From Frondihabitans sp. PAMC 28766 (GTDB lineage: Bacteria > Actinomycetota > Actinomycetes > Actinomycetales > Microbacteriaceae): a stretch of 64,000 nucleotides of DNA. The stretch covers positions 186,001 through 250,000 of the forward strand of contig NZ_CP014513.1 in the NCBI RefSeq assembly GCF_001577365.1, read 5' to 3'. Of this stretch, positions 19,744 to 28,889 are shown in pieces. Numbering within the stretch: the first letter of the stretch is position 1; each line of letters starts with the position of its first letter. The notes under the pieces were generated by a model, which was given only the letters and a program-made list of their open reading frames with translations, was not told the DNA's origin and did not search any database. The position numbers were made by a program, and so were the translations under genes.

Positions 19744-20649
19744 ATGCCGCTCGACGACCTGCGCATCCTCATCAGCCGTCACGCGCGCGACGGCAGCACC
19801 GAGGTCATGGACGGCGTGCGCGTCTCGCGCAGCGAAGACCCGTCTCCCGAAGACGTGACGATGACGGGCACCGTGTTCGCTCTGATCGCGCAGGGGCAGA
19901 AGACCCTCGGGCTCGGAAGCCGCCTCTACGAATACCGGGCCGGCGAGTACCTCGTGTCATCGGTCGACCTGCCCGTCAGCGGCCAGTTCACCGGCGCCAG
20001 CCACGCCGTACCCGCCCTCGGGTTCGGCATCGCGCTCCGCCCGCAGCTCGTCGCCGACCTGCTCCTGAACCCCGCCGCCGCCGACATGATCCGGGCCAGA
20101 CGGGGCGTCCCCGTCCCGTCCGGGCTCGCCGTCAGCGCCGCCTCCCCCGATCTCATCGATGCCGTGGCCCGCATGCTGCGTCTGCTCGATCGTCCCCGCG
20201 ACATCCCCGTCGTCGCACCCTTGATCGAGCGCGAGATCGTGTGGTTGCTCATGACCGGCGACCAGGGCGGCACCGTCCGCCAGCTGGGCCTTGCCGACTC
20301 CGGCCTCAGCCGCATCGGGCGAGCCGTCGAGTGGATTCGCGAGCACTACATGGAGAGCATCCGGATCGAGTTCCTCGCCCAGCTCGCCCAGATGAGCACC
20401 TCCGCGTTCCACCGCGGTTTCCAGGCGGTCACCGCGCTCAGCCCCATCCAGTTCCAAAAGCAGATCCGACTGCAGGAGGCCAGGATCCTGCTCCTGGCGC
20501 AACCGAAGGACGTCGCGGGTGCCGCGTACGCCGTCGGCTACGAGAGCGCCTCCCAATTCAACCGCGAATACCGCCGACAGTTCGGCACACCCCCCGGCCG
20601 AGACGCGAGCCGGTTGCGCGCGTCCGCCGCCATAACGGTCATCGCCTGA
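19744..20649 (+). CDS. AraC-family regulator with AraC_N cupin-like domain
   Basis: 301 aa from the ATG at 19744; an in-frame TTG at 19732 is the alternative and neither has a strong RBS. The N-terminal domain (TGTVFALIAQGQKTLGLGSR, YEYRAGEYLVSSVDLPV) is of the AraC-type N-terminus family. Two C-terminal HTHs follow: RIEFLAQLAQMSTSAFHRGF and DVAGAAYAVGYESASQFNRE, then YRRQFGTPPGRD. It is divergent from the SDR at 18832-19590, its likely target. Confidence 0.9.
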   Translation: MPLDDLRILISRHARDGSTEVMDGVRVSRSEDPSPEDVTMTGTVFALIAQGQKTLGLGSRLYEYRAGEYLVSSVDLPVSGQFTGASHAVPALGFGIALRPQLVADLLLNPAAADMIRARRGVPVPSGLAVSAASPDLIDAVARMLRLLDRPRDIPVVAPLIEREIVWLLMTGDQGGTVRQLGLADSGLSRIGRAVEWIREHYMESIRIEFLAQLAQMSTSAFHRGFQAVTALSPIQFQKQIRLQEARILLLAQPKDVAGAAYAVGYESASQFNREYRRQFGTPPGRDASRLRASAAITVIA

Positions 20650-20664
20650 CGCCCGTCGCAGCTG

Positions 20665-21627
20665 CTAGGTGAGCGAATGGACCAGAGCCTGGTAGGCGCG
20701 GTCCACCGCGCGATGGGCCGCAGGGACCCGGGGGACCATCTGCTGGAATCCGTGCGTGAGCATCGGGTTCGGAAGATAGATCAGCGGCACGTCGGCTCGG
20801 ATCAGGGCCTCGGCCAGGGCCCGGCCCTCGTCGCGCAGAGGGTCGAACCCAGCGGTTGTCAGGACGGTCGGCGGCAGCCCCTCGAGGCTCTGGTCCAAGA
20901 GCCGCTGCGCCGACGCGCTCTCGTAGACGCTCCAGAAGTAGGCCATGTCGGTCGCCTCGAGCAGAAAGCCGCGACCATTCGCCCGGTAGGAGTCGTTGGC
21001 CTGTGCGTCCCGATCGACAACCGGGTACAGCAAGAGCAGGGCGTCGAGGTGGACGGCCGAACCGGCGAGCGACAGAGCCGTCGAGAGGGCCAGGTTCCCG
21101 CCGGCGCTGTCCCCGGCGAGAGACAGACTGCGGATGCCGGCCCTCGACGCCACCGCTCGAGCGGCCGCGACGCAGTCCTCGAGGGCTGCCGGGAAGGGGT
21201 TCTCTGGCGCCAGGCGGTACTCGACGGAGACGACCTCGCCGCCGACGGTCATCGCGAGGTAGCGCATGTCGTCGTCGTACGATTCCAGGTCTCCCGCGAC
21301 CCAGCCTCCGCCGTGGAAGTAGACGATGACGTCGGCGCGAGACAGCACCGCATGCTCCGGCGAGTAGTAGGTGCGCGCCTTGATGCCTCGCCCGTCGGGG
21401 CCGTCGAGAACGATGTCCACGGTGTCGACGAGGTCGAGCCTCGCGCGGTCGACCGGGCCGCGGAAGATCGGAGCATTTCGCCGAAAGGCGTTCCGCCTTT
21501 CCGCCGGTGTCGGCCCCGGCAACGACGACGACGACGACGAGTCGGCGGCGGCGAGCTCAGCGATCAGCTCCGCGACGTCTGCGTCTGGCCTGACACACAC
21601 GGCCTCCACGACGACTTCGTCGGTCAC
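20665..21627 (-). CDS. Alpha/beta-hydrolase, hormone-sensitive-lipase type esterase
   Basis: 320 aa from a GTG at 21627 that overlaps the permease stop as GTGA, indicating translational coupling. The oxyanion-hole motif is YFHGGGWVAGD, the nucleophile elbow GDSAGGN, the catalytic Asp in DPLRDEG and the His in LTHGFQQM. The N-terminus carries a run of six serines. It is the last gene of the sugar-type ABC operon, which suggests that the transporter brings in an acylated or ester compound that this esterase cleaves; inference only. Confidence 0.85.
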   Translation of the reverse strand: MTDEVVVEAVCVRPDADVAELIAELAAADSSSSSSLPGPTPAERRNAFRRNAPIFRGPVDRARLDLVDTVDIVLDGPDGRGIKARTYYSPEHAVLSRADVIVYFHGGGWVAGDLESYDDDMRYLAMTVGGEVVSVEYRLAPENPFPAALEDCVAAARAVASRAGIRSLSLAGDSAGGNLALSTALSLAGSAVHLDALLLLYPVVDRDAQANDSYRANGRGFLLEATDMAYFWSVYESASAQRLLDQSLEGLPPTVLTTAGFDPLRDEGRALAEALIRADVPLIYLPNPMLTHGFQQMVPRVPAAHRAVDRAYQALVHSLT

Positions 21628-22645
21628 GATCGGAATTTCAGCAGCGAACGGCGGCGGCGGTAGGCGTCGAGAGCCACGGCGATGACGAGGATCGCGCCGA
21701 TGATCATGCTCGAGTAGAGGGCCGGCACGTTGGCGATGGCGAGGCCATTGTTGATGGTCGCGAACAGGAGGGCTCCCAGAGCCGTCCCGCCGATGCTTCC
21801 GACGCCGCCGAACAGGCTGGTGCCGCCGATGAGAACTGCGCTGGTCGCGGTGAGCGTGACCGAAGCGCCGCCGGCGCCGAGCTGGCCGCTGCCCGTCTGA
21901 CTGGCGAACAGGATCCCCGCGACGGCCGCGATCCCGCCGGCACCGAGGTAGATCCACAGGTTGGTGCGCTTCGCCGAGATGCCGTTGGCGTTGGCCGCGT
22001 TCAGCCCGCCGCCGACGGCCTTGACGTTGAACCCGAAGCGGCTGCGCTGGAGGACGAAGTGGTAGATCACGCCGATGATCACGCCGTAGATGATCAGGTT
22101 CGGCACGTGCAGGACACTGCCCTGGCCGAAGGCGTCGAAGCCGGCGGGAAGCGGCTGGATGTCCTGGCCGCCGGTGAAGAGCACGACTGCTCCTGCGACG
22201 AAGTAGAAGGTGCCCAGAGTCGTGATGATCGGGGGCACTGTGAGGCGCTGGATGATGAACGCGTTCAACAGCCCCACGACGCAGCCGAGCGCGACACCGA
22301 TCAGCACTGCGAGCGGCCAGAAGACGCCGATCGACATGAGCCAGGTGGCGCAGATCGCCCCGAGGGTGAAGGTCGAACCGATCGAGAAGTCGAACCCGCT
22401 GGCGACGACGACGAGCGTGAGCCGCAGGCGAGGACAAAGTAGACGACGGTCGACGAGAGCAGGTTGATGATGTTGCCGCTGGAGAAGAAGACGGGGTTGA
22501 GCACGCCGATGACGATCGCGAAGGCGATGATGACGCCGACGAGGGTCACCTCCTGGCGTTTGGCGATCTCACCGAACCGGAAGGAGGTCGTGACGAGCTG
22601 GGCTCCGTCGGTGGTGATGGTCGGTTTCTCGAGTTGCGTGGTCAT
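21624..22645 (-). CDS. Sugar-type ABC transporter permease (RbsC-like), frameshifted at about 22.42 kb
   Basis: The N-terminal frame from the ATG at 22645 reads to VVYFVLACG. The continuation LTLVVVASGFDFSIGSTFT begins in another frame at about 22420 and runs to 21624. Restoring one base gives about 340 aa, the usual length of BPD_transp_2 permeases such as RbsC. The conserved GFDFSIGS and NGISAKRTNLWIYLGAGGIA segments are present. The start overlaps the ATPase stop as ATGA. The break may be assembly error or real inactivation; the ATPase upstream is broken in the same way. Confidence 0.8.
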
Positions 22646-23411
22646 GCGTCGACCTCCTGTCGTGCGCCGGTGATGAGGCTGATGATCTCGTCGCGGCTGG
22701 TCTCCGCGACGCGGTGGGCCTTCGACGTGTTGCCGAGGCGCATGACCTGGACGCGGTCGGCGAACTGGAAGACGAACTCCATGTCGTGGCAGATGAGCAC
22801 GACGGCCTTGCCCTCGTTGCGGAGGTTCGTGATGATCTCGCCGACGTGAGCGGTCTCCTGCACGCCGAGGGCGGCGGTGGGCTCGTCGAGCAGGATGATC
22901 TCGGCGGACTCGAGCCGGACGGCACGCGAGATGGCGATCACCTGCCGCTGGCCTCCCGAGAGCATGCCGACGGGGTCAGCACCGATTTCACGCGCACGTT
23001 GAGCCGCTTCAGCAGTTCCGTCGCCTCGCGGTCCATCCTCTTCTTGTCGACCAGGAGGCCCTTCCGCGGGAAGTCACCGAGGAAGAGGTTGGTCGAGATG
23101 TCCAGGACCTCGACGAGGGCGAGATCCTGCTGCACCGTCGAAATGCCCGCCCGGCGTGCGATCGCGGGAGACGCGAGTGTGACGGGCTCGCCCTTGATCC
23201 TGATCTCACCGGACGACGGCTCGTAGATGCCAGAAAGCAGCTTCAGCATGGTCGACTTGCCGGCGCCGTTGTCGCCGACGATGCCGAGCACCTCGCCCGG
23301 GTAGAGCTCGAGATCGGCGTGGCGGAGGGCGACGACGGAGCCGAAGTTCTTGCTCGCACCGTGGACGGTGAGGATGGGCTCGGTCGTGCCGGTGCTGTGC
23401 GAATCGGTCAT
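22642..23411 (-). CDS. Sugar-type ABC transporter ATPase (single cassette), frameshifted at about 22.97 kb
   Basis: From the ATG at 23411: Walker A GDNGAGKST, then Q-loop region STVQQDLALVE. After VKSVLTP the frame is lost; VGMLSGGQRQVIAISRAV (signature motif), Walker B IILLDEPTAALG and the switch His in LICHDME follow in the next frame. Restoring one base in the CCCC/CCGT stretch near 22973 gives 256 aa, a single nucleotide-binding domain rather than the double one of RbsA. The start overlaps the binding-protein stop by 1 bp. Confidence 0.8.
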
Positions 23412-24409
23412 CACTGGAACTTTCCGCTCGCGATGAGCTTGGCGTAGTCGCCCTTCGTGGCGAACAGGATCTTGGTGGCGATATCGGTGCTCTTGCCCTT
23501 CAGCGCTCCAGAGGAGAACTGTGACAGCCCGTCGATGGCCGTCGTGCCGATCCCGCACATGTCCTGGAGGAGGAACGAGTAGACGTAGCCGTCCTTCATG
23601 CCGGGCACCGAGCCGCTGTACTTGCTGTTGGTGGTCAGGAAGACCTTGCCCTTGAGGTTGTTCTGCTTGAGCACCGAGATGATCGGTGATGTCGCCGCGC
23701 CCTCGTTGGTGACGATCATGTTCATCGTCGGGTGCGCCGTGAGCATCGCGTTGATGAGGTTCGGGTCCTGCGTCGGGTCTCCGGCGTCATAGCGGGTATC
23801 GAGGATCTTGATGCCCGACGACGGGTTCGCGGCCACCCACTTGGTGAACGCGGTGATGAACTGGGCATCGGGGCCGGTCGCGCCCTCGGTGACGAAGCCC
23901 ACATTCTCGGTCTTGCTCTTCTTCGCGACGGTCTCCGCTGCGAGCTGCCCGAACTGCGAGAACGAGGTGCCGACGTTGATGTCGTTGTTCTTGGTCTGGC
24001 CGCCCTCGACGCTGGCCGTGTAGATGCCCTTGTTCTTGGCCTGCAGGAAGAGAGGATCGAACTGCGCTGCGCTGACCGGGAAGGTCACGATGGCATTCGT
24101 CTTGATCGCGATGGCCTGCTGGACCCGGTTGACCATGTAGGTCGTGTCGATCGATGAGCCGGTCTGACCGCTCTGGGTGAAGGTCATGCCCTTCTTCTTC
24201 GCCTCCTTGGCCATGCACTGGCCGATGACCTTCCAGGCGGGGTAATCCGGAAGCGGATTCACGAACGTGACGGACTTGATCTTGGTGCCGGAGCCAGAGC
24301 CTGACGTGCTTGCGGTCGAGGCGGCGCCGGTGCTGGTGCAGCCGGCGAGAGCCAGAGCCAGCACCGCTGTTGTGGCGAGGGCTGCGGCGCGAATGGTGCG
24401 TGTGGACAA
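23411..24409 (-). CDS. Sugar-type ABC substrate-binding lipoprotein
   Basis: 332 aa. I choose the TTG at 24409 because GGAGG sits 5 bases upstream; the in-frame ATG at 24421 overlaps that RBS. Lipoprotein signal: STRTIRAAALATTAVL then LALAGC, with the lipid-modified Cys at about 23. The mature part is a periplasmic-binding-protein-like domain 4 protein (VTFVNPLPDYPAWKVIGQC, AIVTFPVSAAQFDPLFLQAK, MIVTNEGAATSPIISVL). First gene of an operon with ATPase, permease and esterase. The IS630 element inserted about 100 bp upstream probably separates it from its operator. Confidence 0.85.
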   Translation of the reverse strand: MSTRTIRAAALATTAVLALALAGCTSTGAASTASTSGSGSGTKIKSVTFVNPLPDYPAWKVIGQCMAKEAKKKGMTFTQSGQTGSSIDTTYMVNRVQQAIAIKTNAIVTFPVSAAQFDPLFLQAKNKGIYTASVEGGQTKNNDINVGTSFSQFGQLAAETVAKKSKTENVGFVTEGATGPDAQFITAFTKWVAANPSSGIKILDTRYDAGDPTQDPNLINAMLTAHPTMNMIVTNEGAATSPIISVLKQNNLKGKVFLTTNSKYSGSVPGMKDGYVYSFLLQDMCGIGTTAIDGLSQFSSGALKGKSTDIATKILFATKGDYAKLIASGKFQ

Positions 24410-24513
24410 CTCGACCTCCATTGGTGAGTAGAGGAAGCCGGAGCGACTTCCTTGTCGTGGGGATGCTGTGGGTGAAGCTCAGGGCCGGAGCCCGAGGTGA
24501 TGCGATGAATCTA

Positions 24514-25750
24514 GTAGCGTGTCGCTTCTAACTGTTTGGGTATTGAAGGGGTTGGCTGTTTCCGATTAATACTTGATCGGGAGGAGTCGTTGCCATGCCG
24601 AGACCGAAGGGTCATGTCGTCGTGTTGATGGCCGCTGATCGTGTGAAGCTGACGAGGGTGGTGTCGCGGGGAACGCATCCGGCACGGATGATCGCCCGGG
24701 CACGGATTCTGCTGGCTTTGGACGAGGCACCCGGCCCGGTGCCGGATCGTCGGGTGGTGGCCGAGCGGGCAGGGGTCAGTGAGGGCACGGTGTATCTGGT
24801 CGCGAAGCGGTTCACGGAGTCCGCCGGCCGTATCGAGGAGGTGATCGGCCGCCGCAAACGCGCAAGCCCGCCGGTGCCCGCGAAGGTGACTGGGGATGTT
24901 GAGGCGCGGGTGATCGCGCTGGCGTGCACGAAGCCCCCGGCAGGTTTCGACCGGTGGTCGCTGCGGCTGCTGGAGAAACACGTGCTGCTCACCGAGGGCC
25001 TGCCGCCGCTGGATCATTCCACGATCGGCCGGACCCTCAAAAAAGGGGGCTTCGTCCTCATCTGAAGAAGTGCTGGACGATCCCCCCGCACGCCAACGGC
25101 GAGTTCGTGGCCCGGATGGAGGACGTGCTAGAGGTCTACCATCGCCCGTTCGATCCGGCGGTACCGGTGGTGTGTATGGATGAGAAGCCCTACCAGCTGC
25201 TCGCCCACGCCCGCGACCCGATCCCCGCCGCGCCGGGCCGCGACCTGCGAGAGGACTCGGAGTATGTCCGTCACGGCACCTGCTCGATCTTCGTCTGGGT
25301 TGAACCACTCGCCGGGCGCCGCCGTGTCGACGCGAGGCCGAGGCGGACCCGAGTGGACTGGGCCGCTGAGATCGACCAGCTCCTGAGCGTCGACTATCCG
25401 CACGCCGAACGGGTCGTACTGGTCATGGACAACCTCAACACCCATACCCTCGGGTCGCTCTACGAGGCATTCGAACCCGGCAAGGCCCGCGCGCTCGCCC
25501 GCCGCCTGGAGATCCACTACACGCCCAAACACGGCTCCTGGCTCAATATCGCCGAGATCGAGCTCTCCGCGCTGACACGGCAATGCCTCACCCGGCGCAT
25601 CGACGACCTCGACCTGCTCAACACCGAACTCGCCGCCTGGCAAAACGCCACCAACGCCGACCAGCGACAAGTCGACTGGCAATTCACCACAACCGACGCC
25701 CGCACCAAACTTCGACGACTATACCCACAACATTAGACACGACGCTCTAC
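24514..25750 (+). mobile_element. IS630-family insertion sequence, complete
   Basis: 1237 bp flanked by the TA target duplication typical of IS630/Tc1 elements (24512-24513 and 25751-25752). The terminal inverted repeats are imperfect over about 32 bp: the left end begins GTAGCGTGTCGCTTCTAA and the right end, complemented, GTAGAGCGTCGTGTCTAA, both reaching GGGTAT. One transposase gene in two overlapping frames fills it. It lies between the esterase at 25835-26800 and the ABC operon. Confidence 0.85.
24595..25736 (+). CDS. IS630 transposase made by -1 frameshifting
   Basis: The first frame (24595-25065) encodes the HTH part ([20 protein letters not shown]) and ends shortly after LKKGGFVLI. 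The second frame, -1 relative to it, encodes [14 protein letters not shown] and the DDE nuclease: first Asp in [12 protein letters not shown], second in [12 protein letters not shown], Glu in [11 protein letters not shown]. The frames meet at A6G5 (25039-25049), a classic slippery run; slipping there gives a continuous [14 protein letters not shown] and about 380 aa. Programmed frameshifting is known in this family, so this break need not be damage. Confidence 0.85.
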
Positions 25751-25807
25751 TAGGTGGCACTCGCGGGGCCGATCTCAGCCGCCTGGCGGGGATGCGCCGA
25801 GCTGACT

Positions 25808-25819
25808 CGCCAATTGGCG
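25808..25819. promoter_or_regulatory. Perfect 12-bp palindrome CGCCAATTGGCG, probable operator cut off by the IS
   Basis: It differs by one base from CGCCAAATGGCG at 26837-26848 beside the PucR-like regulator. Without the IS it would lie roughly 160 bp upstream of the substrate-binding-protein start, a sensible operator position for the ABC operon. Confidence 0.5.
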
Positions 25820-25834
25820 GTCTCGATGCCGCAT

Positions 25835-26800
25835 TCAGCGGACGAAGGCGGATTGAAGAGCCCAGACCTGGTCGTCCATCGCCCGCCTGCCGATCCGGGT
25901 CATCCGGTACGAGTCGAAGCCGTGGAACGTGCCGGCGTACTGGTTCACCGCGAGCGGCACATCGGCGGCGAGCAGTCGCGCGGCGTACTCGTACGCCTCG
26001 TCGCGGAGGGGGTCGTGTTCGGCGATCCAGAGAGACGTCGGTGCCACGTCGCGCACGTCGTCGACGAGGCTCGGCGATGCGCGGTAATCGACCTCCCCAG
26101 AGGTCTCGGCCAGGTAGCTCTGCCACATCAGGAGGTTGTCGGACCTCGTCCAGACGGGGGTGTCGGTGAAGGTCATCGCCGAGCCCGTCGATGCTCTGCA
26201 GTCGAGGACGGGGTTGATCAGGAGCTGGTGCACCAGGTCGGGGAGAGCCTCTTCTCGGCACTCGAGGGCTACCGACGCCGCGAGTGCGCCGCCCGCGCTG
26301 TTGCCCCCGACGGCGATCCTGGAACGGTCTGCTCCGAGCGAGAAAGCGCTGGCCGCCACCCACATCACCACGTCGAGGCAGTCGGTGAAGGCGGCCGGGA
26401 AGGGATGTTCCGGAGCAAGCCGATAGTCGACGGCCACGACCACACACTTGACGCGCAGCGCGTAGAGCTCGCAGCGCTCCTCTTCGGTGTGCAGGCCGCC
26501 GAGCATGAACCCGCCGCCATGGAAGTAGACGAGGACGGGCAGTCGAGCCAATGGCTCGTCGGGGCGGTAGATCCGGATCGGGATCGCGTTGCCGTCGCGC
26601 CCCGGCACCGCCGCGTCGACATGTGTGACGCCCGGCATCAGGATTCGCCCCTGAGCTGCGAGCTCCGCCTCGAACTGCCGTGACTCGGCCAGCCTGCCGA
26701 GGTCGAATCGTGGTATGAGCACGTTGATGGCGGCGAGCTCGGGATCAAGGCGCCTCTGATTGGCCGTCGGCTGACCGCTCGACGACACCGGTGTAGTCAT
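25835..26800 (-). CDS. Alpha/beta-hydrolase, hormone-sensitive-lipase type esterase
   Basis: 321 aa from the ATG at 26800, at the conserved PELAAINVLIPRFD region; no clear RBS. Catalytic features: oxyanion YFHGGGFMLGG, nucleophile GNSAGGA, Asp in HDPLRDEAYEY and His in GTFHGFDSY. It belongs to the same family as the esterase at 20665-21627. It is divergent from a PucR-like regulator, with two matching palindromes between them. Before the IS insertion it may have headed the whole esterase-ABC-esterase operon. Confidence 0.85.
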   Translation of the reverse strand: MTTPVSSSGQPTANQRRLDPELAAINVLIPRFDLGRLAESRQFEAELAAQGRILMPGVTHVDAAVPGRDGNAIPIRIYRPDEPLARLPVLVYFHGGGFMLGGLHTEEERCELYALRVKCVVVAVDYRLAPEHPFPAAFTDCLDVVMWVAASAFSLGADRSRIAVGGNSAGGALAASVALECREEALPDLVHQLLINPVLDCRASTGSAMTFTDTPVWTRSDNLLMWQSYLAETSGEVDYRASPSLVDDVRDVAPTSLWIAEHDPLRDEAYEYAARLLAADVPLAVNQYAGTFHGFDSYRMTRIGRRAMDDQVWALQSAFVR

Positions 26801-26837
26801 GTGGCCATCATCGGTGAGCAACAGACACTCGGAAACC

Positions 26838-26877
26838 GCCAAATGGCGAATTCACGCCCTGTACCGCGCCAAATGGC
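26838..26877. promoter_or_regulatory. Two GCCAAATGGC palindromes in the esterase/regulator intergenic region
   Basis: Sites at 26838-26847 and 26868-26877 have centres exactly 30 bp apart, about three helical turns, so a dimer pair could bind one face of the DNA. They lie 38 bp from the esterase start and 50 bp from the regulator start, a good arrangement for autoregulated divergent control. Confidence 0.6.
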
Positions 26878-26926
26878 TACCCGCACGAGTCGGCGCAGAG
26901 GTAGCGTGTGCAGAGTGCAAGGCTTA

Positions 26927-28039
26927 ATGCTGAAGCTGCTCAACGTCGATGCAGCCGGTGAACGGGCGCTCCGTATCGTGTCGTACTTCGACCAGCTCGC
27001 TCTCCACCACCCCGACCTCGAAGCCGTGGTGAGATCCACGGCGCTCCTGGCCGACTGCACCGCCGGCCTCGAACTGCCCGACGACCTCGGCGGGCACCGG
27101 TTCACCCCGGACGGCGTCGCCGTCGCGACCTCTCTGCCTGACGCGACGTCGACCGCCGTCGAGGTCACCCTCAACGACCGCTCCGAGACAGCAGGGCGGG
27201 CGTGGCTCGAACGTCCCGGCGGCCCCGGAGACCTCGACGACTTCATCCTGGAGCGCATGGCCATCACGGTCGCCAGCGTCGTCGAGCGGCGCACCTCGCC
27301 TCGCGACCTCGACTACGCAGCCGGCTTCGCGGATCCTGCCCTCGCTCAGCTCTTCGTGAACGAGCGAGCCAGCGAGACGGACCGCTCCCGGGCGGCCCGC
27401 CTGCTGGGGCTCGAGCACTCCAGCCAGGTTCAGCTCGTCGCCATGCAGGTCGACCCCGAGGTCCCGGACGACCTCGAGCGGGTCAGTGAGCCTCTTCGGG
27501 TCTCCTGGCGACGCAAGGTCTTCGTCGCGCGGATGTCCCGCGACGTCGGGATCCTGATCGTCGCCACCCGTGAGCCGGTCGACTGGTCGGGCGTTGAACT
27601 CCAGCGGCGGGCGTGCAGCGGCCCAGTAGTCGAGGCCGCGGATGCGCCACAGTCGTGGCGCGAGGCACGTGACGGCCTCCGGTTCGCAGGGCTCGGAGCC
27701 GCGTGGCCCTCGATGCTGCCGTCCGAGAGCGTCGGCTCTCTCCGACTATTCGTGTCGCTCGATCCGGAGACGGTGAGACGGCACCCGGACTTCCAGAAGC
27801 TGACGAAGATGCACTCGCAAACGGGTGGCGACGAATCGATCATGATCCTCGACTTCTTCCTGCACGCCGAGTCGCTCCGCTCCGCCGCTCGCGATGCCCG
27901 GTTCCACCACAGCAGCGTTCAAAACCGCCTGACCCGCATCGAGCGGGAGCTCGGCTTCGATCTCAAGACGGGCACGGGTCGGCAGCGGGCGAGCAGCGCG
28001 CTGTTGCTCTGGCAGCTCTTCGACGGACCTCGAGCCTGA
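26927..28039 (+). CDS. PucR/CdaR-type transcriptional regulator
   Basis: 370 aa from the ATG at 26927 (AAGG 4 bases upstream); a GTG at 26915 is possible. The C-terminal 60 residues form the PucR-type HTH: LDFFLHAESLRSAARDARFH then SSVQNRLTRIERELGFDL, matching the LRxYL-x-AAxxLxVHxNTVxYRL pattern. The middle part is a GGDEF-like/GAF-like region of low similarity. Such regulators usually activate or repress an adjacent catabolic or uptake operon on binding its substrate. The palindromes beside it and beyond the IS mark the esterase and ABC genes as its likely targets. Confidence 0.75.
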   Translation: MLKLLNVDAAGERALRIVSYFDQLALHHPDLEAVVRSTALLADCTAGLELPDDLGGHRFTPDGVAVATSLPDATSTAVEVTLNDRSETAGRAWLERPGGPGDLDDFILERMAITVASVVERRTSPRDLDYAAGFADPALAQLFVNERASETDRSRAARLLGLEHSSQVQLVAMQVDPEVPDDLERVSEPLRVSWRRKVFVARMSRDVGILIVATREPVDWSGVELQRRACSGPVVEAADAPQSWREARDGLRFAGLGAAWPSMLPSESVGSLRLFVSLDPETVRRHPDFQKLTKMHSQTGGDESIMILDFFLHAESLRSAARDARFHHSSVQNRLTRIERELGFDLKTGTGRQRASSALLLWQLFDGPRA

Positions 28040-28174
28040 CGAGGCTTCCGGCTCGCCTGCAGCGATGCCCTCCAGCCGGTGCCAGGGCGGCAGCGGAGGG
28101 AGCAGCGGGAGGCAAGGCTCTTTGTCGCCTGGCGATGCCGATGATGACGTGACCGCCGCGAGGGCCGCAGAAGA

Positions 28175-28270
28175 ATGGACGGCATGCCCGAAGCCGAATC
28201 GACTGTCGTCCACCGCACCGCCGGCAGAGGCCCTCGTCGGGGCGGAAGGCCGAGTCGAGCGCCCCCTAGT
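28175..28270 (+). pseudogene. Possible truncated N-terminus of a TetR-like gene
   Basis: From the ATG at 28175 (or 28184) the frame reads PEAESTVVHRTAGRGP then RRGGRPSRA, which resembles the basic leader before a TetR HTH, and then runs into the 3' end of the opposing MarR gene without any HTH. The rest of 28040-28265 holds nothing recognisable. Weak evidence. Confidence 0.25.
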
Positions 28271-28760
28271 CGCTCGATCGTGAGCGCCAGGGCGGTGCCT
28301 CGTCGATGGCTCCCGAGATGCGTCGGCTGATCGCGCCGAGCTGGCGCGCCTGGGCTGAGGTGAGCGAATCGAAGACGATTTTTTCGACAAGGGCGTGATG
28401 CGCAGGAGTCGACTGGACGACCTTGTCGTGGCCGGCGCCGGTCAGGTTCGCCAGCGTGAAGCGTCCGTCCGTCGGGTCGGGTCGGCGCTGCACCCAGCCC
28501 TGAGCTTCGAGCCTGCCCACGGCCCGCGACAGGCGGGACAGGGTGGAACTCGCATACCCGGCCAGGACGCTCATCCGCAGAGTGCGGTCTGCTGCGTCGT
28601 CGAGGGCGTAGAGCACACCGTGCTCGAAGTGGGTCAGCCCGCTGTCTCGCTGGAGCTGCGCGTCCAAAGCGGACGGCAGGCGTTCCAGGAGAGTGGCGAC
28701 GGACCCCCAGATCCCAAGACGATCGCCCTCGAGTCCGGATGATTCGCGGGAAGCCGACAT
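28266..28760 (-). CDS. MarR-family regulator
   Basis: 164 aa. Winged helix at residues about 45-110: LTHFEHGVLYALDDAADRTL, SVLAGYASSTLSRLSRAVGR (recognition helix), then the wing QRRPDPTDGRF. It is divergent from the SDR at 28890, and the 130-bp gap holds two matching 16-bp palindromes (28801-28851). It probably represses itself and the SDR until a small aromatic or oxidant ligand binds. Confidence 0.9.
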   Translation of the reverse strand: MSASRESSGLEGDRLGIWGSVATLLERLPSALDAQLQRDSGLTHFEHGVLYALDDAADRTLRMSVLAGYASSTLSRLSRAVGRLEAQGWVQRRPDPTDGRFTLANLTGAGHDKVVQSTPAHHALVEKIVFDSLTSAQARQLGAISRRISGAIDEAPPWRSRSSD

Positions 28761-28800
28761 GCAGCCAGAGTACGCGGTCGAGCAGGCCCGCTCTCACGCT

Positions 28801-28851
28801 TTGACTTGCGCAAGCAAGTGATAGTGTCGTGTTTGACTTGCTTGAGCAAGT
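28801..28851. promoter_or_regulatory. Paired MarR operators ACTTGC-N4-GCAAGT
   Basis: Sites at 28804-28819 and 28836-28851, both preceded by TTTG or TTG, with centres 32 bp apart. On the minus strand TTGCTC and CACTAT with a 17-bp spacer, overlapping both sites, could be the MarR promoter. The symmetry and position between a MarR gene and its divergent partner make operator function likely. Confidence 0.7.
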
Positions 28852-28889
28852 AATAACGGGGCGACACCCCGATCGGGTCAGGAGATATC

